Below are positions 7,101 through 13,129 of a DNA stretch of 13,552 nucleotides, piece by piece. How positions within the stretch are numbered: position 1 is the first letter of the stretch; each line of letters begins with the position of its first letter. The notes beneath the pieces are model-generated. The model was not told the origin of the DNA. It saw only the letters and a list, made by a program, of their open reading frames with translations, and made no database searches. The stretch covers positions 1-13,552 of the forward strand of contig CAMPNZ010000037.1 of NCBI GenBank assembly GCA_946892075.1, given 5' to 3'. A program made the position numbers and the translations under genes. Source of the DNA: an uncultured Coriobacteriales bacterium. GTDB lineage: Bacteria; Actinomycetota; Coriobacteriia; Coriobacteriales; Eggerthellaceae.

Positions 7101-9464
7101 TGCACCGACACCGCCTGTTGCACCGACACCGCTTGTTGCGCTGGCAGTGGCAGTTGCGCTGGAGTGCGCCTGCGCTTGGTTTTTGGGCTTCGTTTCGCCT
7201 TTCACAACAGCTGGAGCAAACGAGTAGCTGGCCTGCGTAAACAGCTTGCTCCCATACACCGCACAATCGGCATCAGATTCTGCTACAAAATTCAATTTAG
7301 TATGCGACCCCGGTTCCACGTTTTTAAGGTTCCACTCAAGCGTGGACCCTTTTCGCGTTTGCTGGACCTGCGGATTTCCCGTTTGTAGCGTTTCAATATA
7401 GTGCATGTGTTTGGGCAGTGGCATCGTAATAGTACAATTTTGAGCGGTAAGCGCATTATTCGTTACGTCAAGCGTGTACGTGATGCGCTCTTTTGGCTTG
7501 ATATAGCTTCCTGCCTGCGGGTTTGCCGAAAGCGACACACCAACAAGCGCTCCGTGGTTCGCTTTTGGAACAGGCGTTGCTTCGTGATATTGTGCCGGCT
7601 CAAGCGTTTCTATCGGAATAGATTTTTTGTCGTTAGGCGCCCGCGTTAGCGTTTTTGTGCTGGTCACAGGGTCGCCGTACGTTTTGCACGACGCTTTCAA
7701 CTCCAACGTCTTGTACGGATTTTCCGCCTTATTTTCCTTGCGTGCACTCGATTTTTTCGACGGGCTAATCACGCGGCCTTTTACGTGGATGATGTACTTT
7801 TCCCCACGTAGCGGCATTGTTTTTTGAAGCCACTCTTTGTTAAACGTAAAGGTGATAGTGTTCGTTTCTTTGTTGTGAACCAAGGTGCCCGCTTTCTTGT
7901 CAAGCGGCGCGTTGAACCCCTGTACTCCTTGTAGCATTTCTATCGATTGACATTGCACTTCGCGCGGAATCTCAAACGTAAGTTCCATCTCGTTAAACCT
8001 GTTAAATGTGGTGAAGCCAAGCGAGTCAACCTTTTGCTCAAGATCAAATTCAACCTGGTCAAGCGTTTGTATCTGCGCCGATTTTGAGCTTTTGATAAGC
8101 GGCGCAACGGTTGCCTGACGTCCTACATGCGCAGATGAGAGGTTCACCCATTCAACATAGGGGAACACGGTGCCCAAAAACATCGAGCTACAATACGCCG
8201 TAAACGAACGTTTTTTGAATCCAGGGTCGCGCGGGTTGTCGCTTCCTTTTTCCGCAGATGGATACAGCACTTTGCATCGTGCTTGGAACGATTCATTACG
8301 CGTTGGCTGGTCCCATTCCGATCGGTCAATTTCAGTGCTGTTGAAGCCTGCGTCGTTCATATATTCCACTTTGCGTACAGAATGGTGCAAAATTGCCATG
8401 TCACTAGGCACTTTATTGAATGGCAAGTTTATGTTGTTAATTGAATAAGTAGGCGAGTAGCTTTGGCGATACGCAAGAGAGCTGATAGTAACAAAAGATC
8501 TGTCGCTGTATTCAAGCATATAGTAGGCTTCGTTATCAGTCATCACAGGATCAATCTGGTACGAAATTCTTACGTTTTTCACGTTAAATAAGGCAATTCC
8601 GCCTATGAATTTGCTTGCTACCTGCATATATGGCTTATCAAGGTTCTTCCACACCTTCTGGTATTCACCATCTACGAACAATCTTCCGCGTATGGGTACG
8701 CCGCGATACGTTCCAATATAGCCGTAGTAAATAAGCGCACTCACCTTGGTTCCGTTGCGCCATTCTTTATCGTAGCCTTGTAAGCTGAGTGCATATGTCT
8801 GCACAGTCATATTTTGTCTGTCAATTTTCATTGTTGGTGCAATGCCGTGCTTGAGGTCTTCTTCGGTAAGCGTTTCATACATATTTTGCTTGTTGACATG
8901 GGGAATGTAGTCGGATAGTCCGAACGCTTGCTCGTTACCAAACGCCGTTGATAGCTCTCCCAACGTAAATACTTGCGGTATGACGTCGTTGGTCCAGCCT
9001 CCGTCGTCGAATTGCAAGTCGCTTCGAGGACGCAGGTCGTATTCGCTGATTGTGTTGAGTTGTGTTTGGCACGGAGCGTATGCAAACGCGCTGCTTGAGA
9101 GTGTAAACGTGCAGAAAAATGCCGTAAGAAGCGCGGTGAACAGCAGTGTGAACAGTCGCGTGGAACGTGTTGCGGCGCTTGATGCGGTGCGTGTTGCGGA
9201 ACGTGCTGCGGCGCTTGTTGTTGTGCCTGGTACGGCGCCTGGCGCGATGCGTTGCGTGAGGCGCGCCGCTGGACGTGCTGTTGTGCCTGGTGCGGTGCCT
9301 GGCGCGCGGTGTGCCGCATGGAGCGCACTTTGCAGTGTTTCAATAAATGTGCTGATAAACAGTGCTTTTTTCGAGGGCGTTTGCGAGAGCTTGCCGCGTG
9401 CATAATATGCGCGAGTATAGGCTGATGAGCTGTGTGGCGGCGAGCTTATGGAGTATCGTGACAT
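4200..9464 (-). CDS. Giant sortase-anchored surface protein, adhesin-like
   Basis: A 1754-residue secreted wall protein. AAAGGA about 6 nt upstream fixes ATG 9464. Residues 1-103 are an unusually long Arg/Ala/Thr-rich leader; 104-122 are a hydrophobic signal core with probable cleavage after AFA (128). Residues about 129-465 form an ectodomain with a YIGTYRGVPI motif like Gram-positive adhesin heads. About 469-565 (NTITFTFNKEWLQKTMPLRG, GEKYIIHVKGRV) resembles the isopeptide-forming domain of SpaA-like adhesins. Two DUF11/TIGR01451-like beta domains follow (about 638-755 and 827-962), split by a Gly/Ala/Thr insert. Then come a TQTD repeat array (about 972-1084), a roughly 550-residue Gly/Asn/Thr/Ser stalk with two folded-looking islands (1239-1289, 1315-1343), a charged segment, and the sorting signal FPQTG (1701-1705), hydrophobic helix and basic tail. 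The role is probably adhesion or wall display; the ligand is unknown. It is transcribed alone, convergent with murB. Confidence 0.85.
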   Translation of the reverse strand: MSRYSISSPPHSSSAYTRAYYARGKLSQTPSKKALFISTFIETLQSALHAAHRAPGTAPGTTARPAARLTQRIAPGAVPGTTTSAAARSATRTASSAATRSTRLFTLLFTALLTAFFCTFTLSSSAFAYAPCQTQLNTISEYDLRPRSDLQFDDGGWTNDVIPQVFTLGELSTAFGNEQAFGLSDYIPHVNKQNMYETLTEEDLKHGIAPTMKIDRQNMTVQTYALSLQGYDKEWRNGTKVSALIYYGYIGTYRGVPIRGRLFVDGEYQKVWKNLDKPYMQVASKFIGGIALFNVKNVRISYQIDPVMTDNEAYYMLEYSDRSFVTISSLAYRQSYSPTYSINNINLPFNKVPSDMAILHHSVRKVEYMNDAGFNSTEIDRSEWDQPTRNESFQARCKVLYPSAEKGSDNPRDPGFKKRSFTAYCSSMFLGTVFPYVEWVNLSSAHVGRQATVAPLIKSSKSAQIQTLDQVEFDLEQKVDSLGFTTFNRFNEMELTFEIPREVQCQSIEMLQGVQGFNAPLDKKAGTLVHNKETNTITFTFNKEWLQKTMPLRGEKYIIHVKGRVISPSKKSSARKENKAENPYKTLELKASCKTYGDPVTSTKTLTRAPNDKKSIPIETLEPAQYHEATPVPKANHGALVGVSLSANPQAGSYIKPKERITYTLDVTNNALTAQNCTITMPLPKHMHYIETLQTGNPQVQQTRKGSTLEWNLKNVEPGSHTKLNFVAESDADCAVYGSKLFTQASYSFAPAVVKGETKPKNQAQAHSSATATASATSGVGATGGVGATGGGTGAASAQSAPSNASAVYYSNPLVHTTKQNDKAAPCIDVTLTSDKKAGAALKADEAITYTIQVKDLMNASAQKEKSSVYVVVPLGTRLDNAEIIALPKNAAGAQKAFYDVANHCIQWDISELSPGQTLSLSYKAHALRYPTSAPINQQALFTVHNALHNTNEIQYSNALLHNALSGSFLQNGVSSGTQTDTTITGDMKVPGVSSGTQTDAPAPGVSSGTQTDTTITGDMKVPGVSSGTQTDAPAPGVSSGTQTDTSTGVSTDTQTEPSTGVSTETQTDPSTGVASIDTQTDMPSGTTSTSGSGTNPQAGTPSGTSTPDSTSTPTGTHNTGNDAGGSTNSQGPQSHGKKPPKQHGQTPSETTPHKNENGNNTGNSNGSTSGNGTGQGTGNGSSTSNASGNNTSSTSTSTTSGTQGTTSSTNTTPGGSQNQGTTSQNDQNHPSTSAPETSDKIPNASKLLYPLAPENRWYVDFKAAAKLLSNYLDLRPETLSQVWHSLHNGKSGQSRPHQPNGKDTPGKQGEQNTLHPTVEQVLEHLANASEKDIFSSLFPQHNTQTASGSGTGAGQQSDTSHQPGTGTTSGTSTGTNTGTGTSVGTGTNMGTGITGSGAGAGASTGTGTNTNSGAGTGASAGTNTGAGTNAQAGTHNNSGANAGATSGNAANLNNGSSHANAGTPGNAGANAGTDTGTNGGTGTDVRTGTTGANTNSEAGGTGANTGANSAGTSTSQSQNNASNSTNAQNGNALGTGSHNNTAQNGNANGSASSTNADNPSLSHANASGNSAGADQSNNAGNAVNAANNANGNTNGANGNSTSANGLSNGTSGNAGSAANPGSNGIAGNAGSKKSLPTFALSAGNSLVEESDAQEEQRGGGEKHRSQRLRKAHTEKSQKFKGFNGDNGTKIAKNLLKHKLFPQTGSSIVPFVLLSLTLLLSGAFCFIYATRSTLKERFGYGYSQQEKEITIPRA
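5162..5378 (-). repeat. Gly-Thr microrepeat in the stalk of the surface protein
   Basis: On the minus strand this encodes alternating Gly-Thr and Gly-Ala dipeptides such as TGTNTGTGTSVGTGT. On the plus strand it appears as imperfect repeats of TGTTCC/TGTGCC with 6- and 12-bp periods. It is the densest part of the low-complexity stalk spanning about 4560-6210. Such tracts usually form extended, protease-resistant spacers that lift an adhesin head from the wall. They are also prone to slippage, so copy number may vary between strains (inference). Confidence 0.7.
6214..6550 (-). repeat. TQTD repeat array with 96-bp higher-order unit
   Basis: The core TTTGCGTTCC (plus strand) recurs at 6335, 6374, 6431, 6470 and 6527, with spacings of 39, 57, 39 and 57 bp, so the true unit is 96 bp or 32 residues: SSGTQTDTTITGDMKVPGV followed by SSGTQTDAPAPGV. 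Two nearly identical copies are present. Toward the C-terminus (6214-6334) the array decays into about four 12-residue versions such as STETQTDPSTGV. The near identity of the 96-bp copies, against the drift of the 36-bp ones, suggests recent duplication. Confidence 0.85.
7096..7140 (-). repeat. 18-bp tandem repeat between the two DUF11-like domains
   Basis: The plus-strand unit CCTGTTGCACCGACACCG starts at 7096 and 7114, with a decayed third copy at 7132. Translated it gives GVGATG, part of a Gly/Ala/Thr/Ser-rich insert separating the two beta domains of the surface protein. The 18-bp period is the same as the unrelated repeat at the end of the window in nnrD. Confidence 0.75.
9221..9306 (-). 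repeat. 60-bp imperfect duplication in the pre-signal leader
   Basis: The 26-bp stretches 9221-9246 and 9281-9306 differ at only two positions and lie 60 bp (20 codons) apart. They encode the paired phrases APGTAPGTT and APGAVPGTT in the leader of the surface protein, and are flanked by GCTGCGGCGCTTG-like microrepeats (9150-9215). The leader therefore appears to have been built by local duplication. Confidence 0.7.
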
Positions 9465-9508
9465 AGCAATTCCTTTCTTTAGGCAATAGGGGCGGTACGA
9501 TTGAGCGC

Positions 9509-9540
9509 ATTCTAAAAGAGAAAACGTTGCAAAAACACGC
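9509..9540 (-). promoter_or_regulatory. Possible promoter of the surface-protein gene
   Basis: Read leftwards, TAGAAT (9509-9514) is a fair -10 box. A weak TGTTTT lies 17 bp upstream, inside the first of the phased A-tracts. Transcription would start near 9502, giving a leader of about 38 nt that contains the AAAGGA ribosome binding site. Between this and the gene lies GGTACGATTG (9494-9503, plus strand), similar to the repeated GGTACGATAAC downstream of glmS. Confidence 0.3.
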
Positions 9541-9749
9541 CAATAACACGCCAAAATGCCGCGCATCCAAACACAAAATGCCTGCAAAAAGCTTGCGCAC
9601 GAGCTGCAAAAAGCCTGCAAAAAGCCGCTGCGTGTGCGCAAAACAGCCAGTGAAAATACGCATCCTAGCAGCGAAATGCCTGCAAAATGCCTGCACGAAT
9701 ACGCGATGTAGCTGTAAAAAGCCTGCAAAAAGCCGCGATACGTTCAAAA
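9521..9749. repeat. Helically phased A-tract array (11-bp unit), predicted curved DNA
   Basis: The 385-bp divergent gap 9465-9849 is filled mainly by this array; I see no gene in it. The unit is CTGCAAAAAGC (11 bp), with clear copies at 9582, 9604, 9615, 9712 (one change) and 9723, and degraded ones between. A-tracts of 3-5 A on the plus strand start at 9521, 9531, 9553, 9575, 9586, 9608, 9619, 9640, 9653, 9674, 9684, 9716, 9727 and 9746. Nearly all intervals are close to multiples of 10.5-11 bp. A-tracts on one face of the helix are the established cause of intrinsic DNA curvature. An open minus-strand frame through here (Leu-Gln-Ala-Phe repeats) is a by-product of the repeat. Confidence 0.8.
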
Positions 9750-9795
9750 CGGCACGCCACTGAGCTGGCAATTTGGTGCGTTGTTCGGCATGTGG

Positions 9796-9824
9796 ACGCT
9801 CACTCATCGAGCGTGCTTTACAAT
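9796..9824 (+). promoter_or_regulatory. glmS promoter -10 with adjoining inverted repeat
   Basis: TACAAT (9819-9824) lies 25 bp before the glmS ATG and is a good -10 box. Just upstream, ACGCTC (9796-9801) and GAGCGT (9809-9814) form a 6-bp inverted repeat around a 7-nt loop, occupying the spacer and -35 position. No good -35 exists, which would suit an activator-dependent promoter or an operator here (inference). No glmS ribozyme or other structured leader is possible in the short transcript this predicts. Confidence 0.4.
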
Positions 9825-9849
9825 AAGAAAACAACCAGAAAGGACGCTT

Positions 9850-12066
9850 ATGTGTGGCATTGTTGCATATACCGGAACTGAAGAAGCAAGCACGTATTTG
9901 TTGAATGGCCTGGGTAGACTTGAATATCGAGGCTACGATTCGGCTGGCATTGCGCTGATGCACGATGGCACGCTTGACGTCATTAAGCGACGCGGCAAAG
10001 TAAGCGAGCTTAAGGATGCGTGCACGGCGCTTTCTCCACATGGGACCTGCGGAATTGGTCATACACGTTGGGCAACGCACGGCAAGCCGAGCGAGAAAAA
10101 TGCGCATCCTCATGTGTCGGCGCATGGCAGCATTGCTCTTGTTCATAATGGGATTATTGAAAATTATGGCGAACTGAAAGATGAGCTGGCGCAACACGGC
10201 ATTGTGCCCGTTAGCCAAACCGATTCCGAGCTTATTGCGCACCTGATTGAGCTGTGTTACGAACAGGGGGAAGCACCGCGTGCTGAAACGGGGAGTGGGC
10301 TTGGCAGCGAACGTGACGCGGGAAACGGCGACACCCCTTCTACCTGCGAAAATGGTGCAAATTCTGGCAGCAAAAGCGCGCAGGGATTAGACAGCAAAGG
10401 CGCGCCTGCGCACGGCACTTCCACCAGCATCAATAAGCTTGTTGTGGCTGTTCACGAGGCATGCAAGAAGCTTATCGGCTCGTATGCGCTTGCCGTTATG
10501 TGCACGCACGAGCCGGAAACGATAGTGGTAACGCGCCATGATTCTCCGCTGATTGTGGGCATCGCGCATGACGGCATGTACGCCGCCTCCGATGCGATTG
10601 CACTGCTGGACAAAACGCGCGAATGTGTTATTTTGCCTGATCGATCGCTTGCGTGCCTTACGGCGCACCAGGCGCATTTCTATAAGGAAGGATCGTCGCA
10701 CCAACCTGCCGCGTCCGTTCCCCAATCGTCGTCGTACCAACCCGCCGCGTCTGCGTCGTCCGCGTCGCACCAACCCGCCGCCCCCGCGTCGTCCGCGTCG
10801 CATCAGCCCGCCGCGTCCGTTCCCCAATCGTCGTCGCACCAACCCGCCGCCCCTGCGTCGTCCGCGTCGCACCAACCCGCCGCACCCGCCGCGCCCGCGC
10901 CGTTCCCGCACCTACACCTCCAGGAGTTCGTTCCCGAAATTACGCACATCACCTGGGACATTGCCGGCGCTGAAAAAGGCGGCTATCCCGATTTCATGCT
11001 GAAGGAAATTCATGAGCAGCCGCGCGTTATTCGCGATACGCTGGCAGGACGCCTGGTAGATGGCCACTTAGTGATTGACGAGCTTGATTTAAGCCCCGAG
11101 GAGTTAACGCTTATCGACCGCGTGTACGTTATTGCGTGCGGAACGTCGCTGCATGCGGGGCTTGTTGCAAAACAGCTGATAGAGGGCTGGGCGCGCATTC
11201 CTTGCGAAGTGGAAGCAGCAAGCGAATTTCGCTATCGCAACGCGCTGATAACGCCCACCACGTTGGTGGTTGCGGTGTCGCAATCGGGGGAAACAGCCGA
11301 CACGCTGGCCGCAATTCGCGACGCTCGCGTGCGGGGCGCGCGTGTGTTCGGCATCACGAATGTGGTTGGCAGCCCGGTTGCGCGGGAAGCCGACGGCGTC
11401 ATCTACACGAAAGCGAACAAGGAAATTGCCGTGGCGTCCACCAAGTCGTTTTTGGGCCAAATTGTAAGTTTAACGCTGCTGGCTTTGCTGTTGGCGCAGG
11501 TTAAAGGCAACTTGCGCCAAAATCAGATACACTTACTCTATAAGCAGCTTGCCAGCACCGCCGAGCAAGTTGAGTGCATTTTGCAAGACACGTCGCGCAT
11601 TCAGCGTGCGGCGCAAAAGTGCTACACGGCCGCCAGCGCGCTTTTCATCGGGCGCGGCATGGGTTGCGTTATCGCACGTGAAGGGGCACTTAAGCTGAAA
11701 GAAATCAGCTACCTGCACGCCGAGGCGTATCCTGCTGGCGAAATGAAGCACGGCCCCATCGCGCTTATCGAGGACGGTTTTCCGGTGATTGCCGTGGCAA
11801 CGCACGGCCCCATTTACGACAAGGTGATGAGCAACATCCAGGAAAGCAAGGCGCGCGGGGCGTGTGTGATTGCGCTTGCCGAGCAAGGCGACGAAGAAAT
11901 TCAGAAATACGCCGACGAAGTGATTTACATACCGCCTGTTCAGGATTGTTTTTCCGCCATAACGGCCAGTGTTCCGTTACAATTATTGGCGCGCGAAATT
12001 GCGCTTTTGAAGCACTGCGATGTGGACCAGCCGCGCAACTTGGCGAAGTCGGTAACGGTCGAGTAG
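9850..12066 (+). CDS. glmS: Glucosamine--fructose-6-phosphate aminotransferase (GlmS), two inserts
   Basis: Cytoplasmic enzyme that transfers the glutamine amide nitrogen to fructose-6-phosphate, making glucosamine-6-phosphate, the entry step to UDP-GlcNAc and peptidoglycan. The start is fixed by AAAGGA (9839-9844) and by Met-Cys: after Met removal Cys2 is the N-terminal nucleophile. The glutaminase domain shows EYRGYDSAG (25-33), HTRWATHG (71-78), HNGIIENYG (99-107) and TDSE (124-127). The synthase has two SIS domains: ACGTSLHAG (429-437), SQSGETADT (477-485), EAYPAGEMKHGP (625-636), and the conserved C-terminus LAKSVTVE. At 738 residues it exceeds the usual 600-610. The excess is a Gly/Ser/Asp-rich segment at 139-193 inside the glutaminase domain and an HQPAA-repeat segment at 279-353 near the domain junction. 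All catalytic residues remain, so activity is expected. Transcribed divergently from the surface protein. Confidence 0.97.
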   Translation: MCGIVAYTGTEEASTYLLNGLGRLEYRGYDSAGIALMHDGTLDVIKRRGKVSELKDACTALSPHGTCGIGHTRWATHGKPSEKNAHPHVSAHGSIALVHNGIIENYGELKDELAQHGIVPVSQTDSELIAHLIELCYEQGEAPRAETGSGLGSERDAGNGDTPSTCENGANSGSKSAQGLDSKGAPAHGTSTSINKLVVAVHEACKKLIGSYALAVMCTHEPETIVVTRHDSPLIVGIAHDGMYAASDAIALLDKTRECVILPDRSLACLTAHQAHFYKEGSSHQPAASVPQSSSYQPAASASSASHQPAAPASSASHQPAASVPQSSSHQPAAPASSASHQPAAPAAPAPFPHLHLQEFVPEITHITWDIAGAEKGGYPDFMLKEIHEQPRVIRDTLAGRLVDGHLVIDELDLSPEELTLIDRVYVIACGTSLHAGLVAKQLIEGWARIPCEVEAASEFRYRNALITPTTLVVAVSQSGETADTLAAIRDARVRGARVFGITNVVGSPVAREADGVIYTKANKEIAVASTKSFLGQIVSLTLLALLLAQVKGNLRQNQIHLLYKQLASTAEQVECILQDTSRIQRAAQKCYTAASALFIGRGMGCVIAREGALKLKEISYLHAEAYPAGEMKHGPIALIEDGFPVIAVATHGPIYDKVMSNIQESKARGACVIALAEQGDEEIQKYADEVIYIPPVQDCFSAITASVPLQLLAREIALLKHCDVDQPRNLAKSVTVE
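10264..10428 (+). other. In-frame low-complexity insert 1 of glmS
   Basis: Codons 139-193 encode a hydrophilic, Gly/Ser/Asn/Asp/Glu/Ala-rich stretch. In normal GlmS the helix ending LIAHLIEL runs through a short loop into the helix represented here by KLVVAVHEACKKL (196-208). The insertion therefore extends a surface loop of the glutaminase domain, away from Cys2 in sequence. Unlike insert 2 it shows no clear tandem repeat, so it may be older or of different origin. Confidence 0.7.
10684..10908 (+). repeat. HQPAA repeat (insert 2 of glmS)
   Basis: Codons 279-353 contain six copies of [H/Y]QPAA spaced by Ser/Ala/Pro phrases such as SSASHQPAAPA. A longer unit of 102 bp (34 codons) beginning SVPQSSS occurs at 10716 and again at 10818, nearly identical at the DNA level; the second copy is incomplete. 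The DNA is very C-rich and includes CGTTCCC at 10716-10722, 10818-10824 and 10901-10907. It lies just before the linker joining the glutaminase and isomerase halves. Confidence 0.85.
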
Positions 12067-12360
12067 GTGGTGGCCACGCGATTTCGGCTTCTGATTGAGT
12101 GCGATAATGGGAACGTGGCAACGCGATTTCGGCTTCCAATCTGGTACGATAACGGGAGCGTGTGCGAGCGGTCGAGCGCGGGAACGTGATTGGGCATTTC
12201 CGGCGCACCAATGTGATTGAGTGTGCTGGGGAACGTGATTGAGCGTGCTGGGGAACGTGTGCGAGCTTTTTTGCGTGTCAACTGGTACGATAACGGGAAC
12301 GCAATCACGCGGCCCCGATGAAAAACGCGTTTCCGATGAAATACGCGAACAGCAACGTCG
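12067..12360. repeat. Nested tandem repeats between glmS and acpS
   Basis: No gene is visible. Three families overlap. First, ACGCGATTTCGGCTTC at 12076-12091 recurs at 12121-12136 (45-bp period), each followed by a GATAA-GGGA phrase. Second, a 22-bp unit at 12213-12234 is repeated immediately at 12235-12256 with one mismatch. Third, CTGGTACGATAACGGGA is exact at 12141-12157 and 12282-12298. GGGAACG occurs five times (12109, 12180, 12229, 12251, 12295). From 12315 an 18-bp step repeats CCGATGAAA-ACGCG up to the acpS start. A T6 run at 12266-12271 follows only a weak stem, so I do not call a terminator for glmS. Confidence 0.75.
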
Positions 12361-13014
12361 ATGAAAACTCAGGATGAAACGGTGACGAAAAAAGTTACAA
12401 AAACGCAGGTAGAAACGGTAACGGACGCGCCAAGCGCTTCCGCCTCAAACGACGAAACCAGCCCAAACACGTCGCTCGATGACGTGCTTGCAAGCGCCGC
12501 CAACGACGCGCTGCACCTGGCGAAGAAAAACGCGTTGCCGCACGTTGGGCTTGGCGTTGACGTTGTTGACATCGCGCGCATGGAGCGCATTATGAAGCGT
12601 TCACCTGCGTTTATAGAGCGCGTGTTTTCTGAAACCGAGCGCGCGTATTGCATCAAAAACGCTCTTGCCAGCGCGCATTTTGCGGCGCGCTTTGCTGCCA
12701 AAGAGGCGGTGGTAAAGGCGCTCGGAACAGGCTTTTCGGACGGAATTGTGGTTCGCGACGTAGAAATTGTGCACACCGCGCATGGACGTCCCGTGGTTGC
12801 GCTGCATGGCCGTGCGAAAGAAATCGCAGATGAGCGCCATATTTGCGAAATCCCCGTGTCGCTTTCGTTCACGCATTCTCACGCCGTGGCGTGCGCTGTG
12901 TGCATTACGGAAGAAGCGCGCGCCGCACGTGAGAAGGACGAAGCGCGCCCCACGTCACGCCAGCAATTAAACGAGCAGTTCAAGCAAGCACGCCGCATGC
13001 TCGACGATCTGTAA
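12361..13014 (+). CDS. acpS: Holo-[acyl-carrier-protein] synthase (AcpS) with extensions
   Basis: Transfers 4'-phosphopantetheine from CoA to the acyl carrier protein serine, activating it for fatty acid synthesis; cytoplasmic and Mg-dependent. The family core occupies residues 62-182: GLGVDVVDIARMERI (63-77) with Mg-ligand D67, FAARFAAKEAVVKALGTG (107-124) with Mg-ligand E115, and VSLSFTHSHAVACAV (166-180). The protein has 217 residues against about 120-130 normally: 60 polar, Thr/Ser/Asp-rich N-terminal residues and a charged helical tail of about 35 (183-217). The start is uncertain. ATG 12361 has no ribosome binding site; GTG 12382 has AGGA 7 nt before it; the family core would start near a TTG at 12535, also without a clear site. 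The frame is open throughout. It precedes nnrD by 128 bp. Confidence 0.9.
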   Translation: MKTQDETVTKKVTKTQVETVTDAPSASASNDETSPNTSLDDVLASAANDALHLAKKNALPHVGLGVDVVDIARMERIMKRSPAFIERVFSETERAYCIKNALASAHFAARFAAKEAVVKALGTGFSDGIVVRDVEIVHTAHGRPVVALHGRAKEIADERHICEIPVSLSFTHSHAVACAVCITEEARAAREKDEARPTSRQQLNEQFKQARRMLDDL

Positions 13015-13035
13015 CAGGCGCTTCACCTGATTTTT
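13015..13035 (+). terminator. Weak candidate terminator after acpS
   Basis: CAGG (13015-13018) can pair with CCTG (13026-13029) around a 7-nt loop, followed by A and five T (13031-13035). The position directly after the acpS stop and the T-run fit a Rho-independent terminator, but a 4-bp stem is marginal. Confidence 0.25.
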
Positions 13036-13081
13036 CACCGCCCAGTGTTTCTGTTTCATAACGCGCATGGAAACTTTGCTA

Positions 13082-13095
13082 AAAACGCGCGTTTT
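13082..13095. promoter_or_regulatory. 14-bp perfect palindrome upstream of nnrD
   Basis: AAAACGCGCGTTTT is an exact palindrome centred about 42 bp upstream of the nnrD -10 box, where an activator or repressor could bind. There is no T-run placed to make it a terminator of acpS. Function is unknown. Confidence 0.35.
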
Positions 13096-13129
13096 GCGTA
13101 CTGGCGCGCCGCTTTCAGCGCGTTGCTCG

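Noticed and set aside
9465..9728. Extension of the surface-protein frame upstream to 9728, adding 88 residues
   Set aside because: The added sequence is a translation of the 11-bp A-tract repeat (FLQAF phrases), has no ribosome binding site, and would run through the candidate promoter. ATG 9464 has AAAGGA at the right distance.
9581..9734. Short regular repeats resembling a CRISPR array
   Set aside because: Units are only 11-13 bp, often directly abutting, spacing follows multiples of 11 rather than unique 30-40 bp spacers, and there are no cas genes.
9825..9849. glmS ribozyme or other riboswitch in the glmS leader
   Set aside because: The likely transcript leader is only about 20 nt, and no ribozyme core is recognisable in the divergent gap, which is A-tract repeat.
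10387..11002. Arg-rich open frames on both strands over the glmS repeat
   Set aside because: They are frame shadows of the C-rich HQPAA repeat. The glmS frame is uninterrupted with all motifs.
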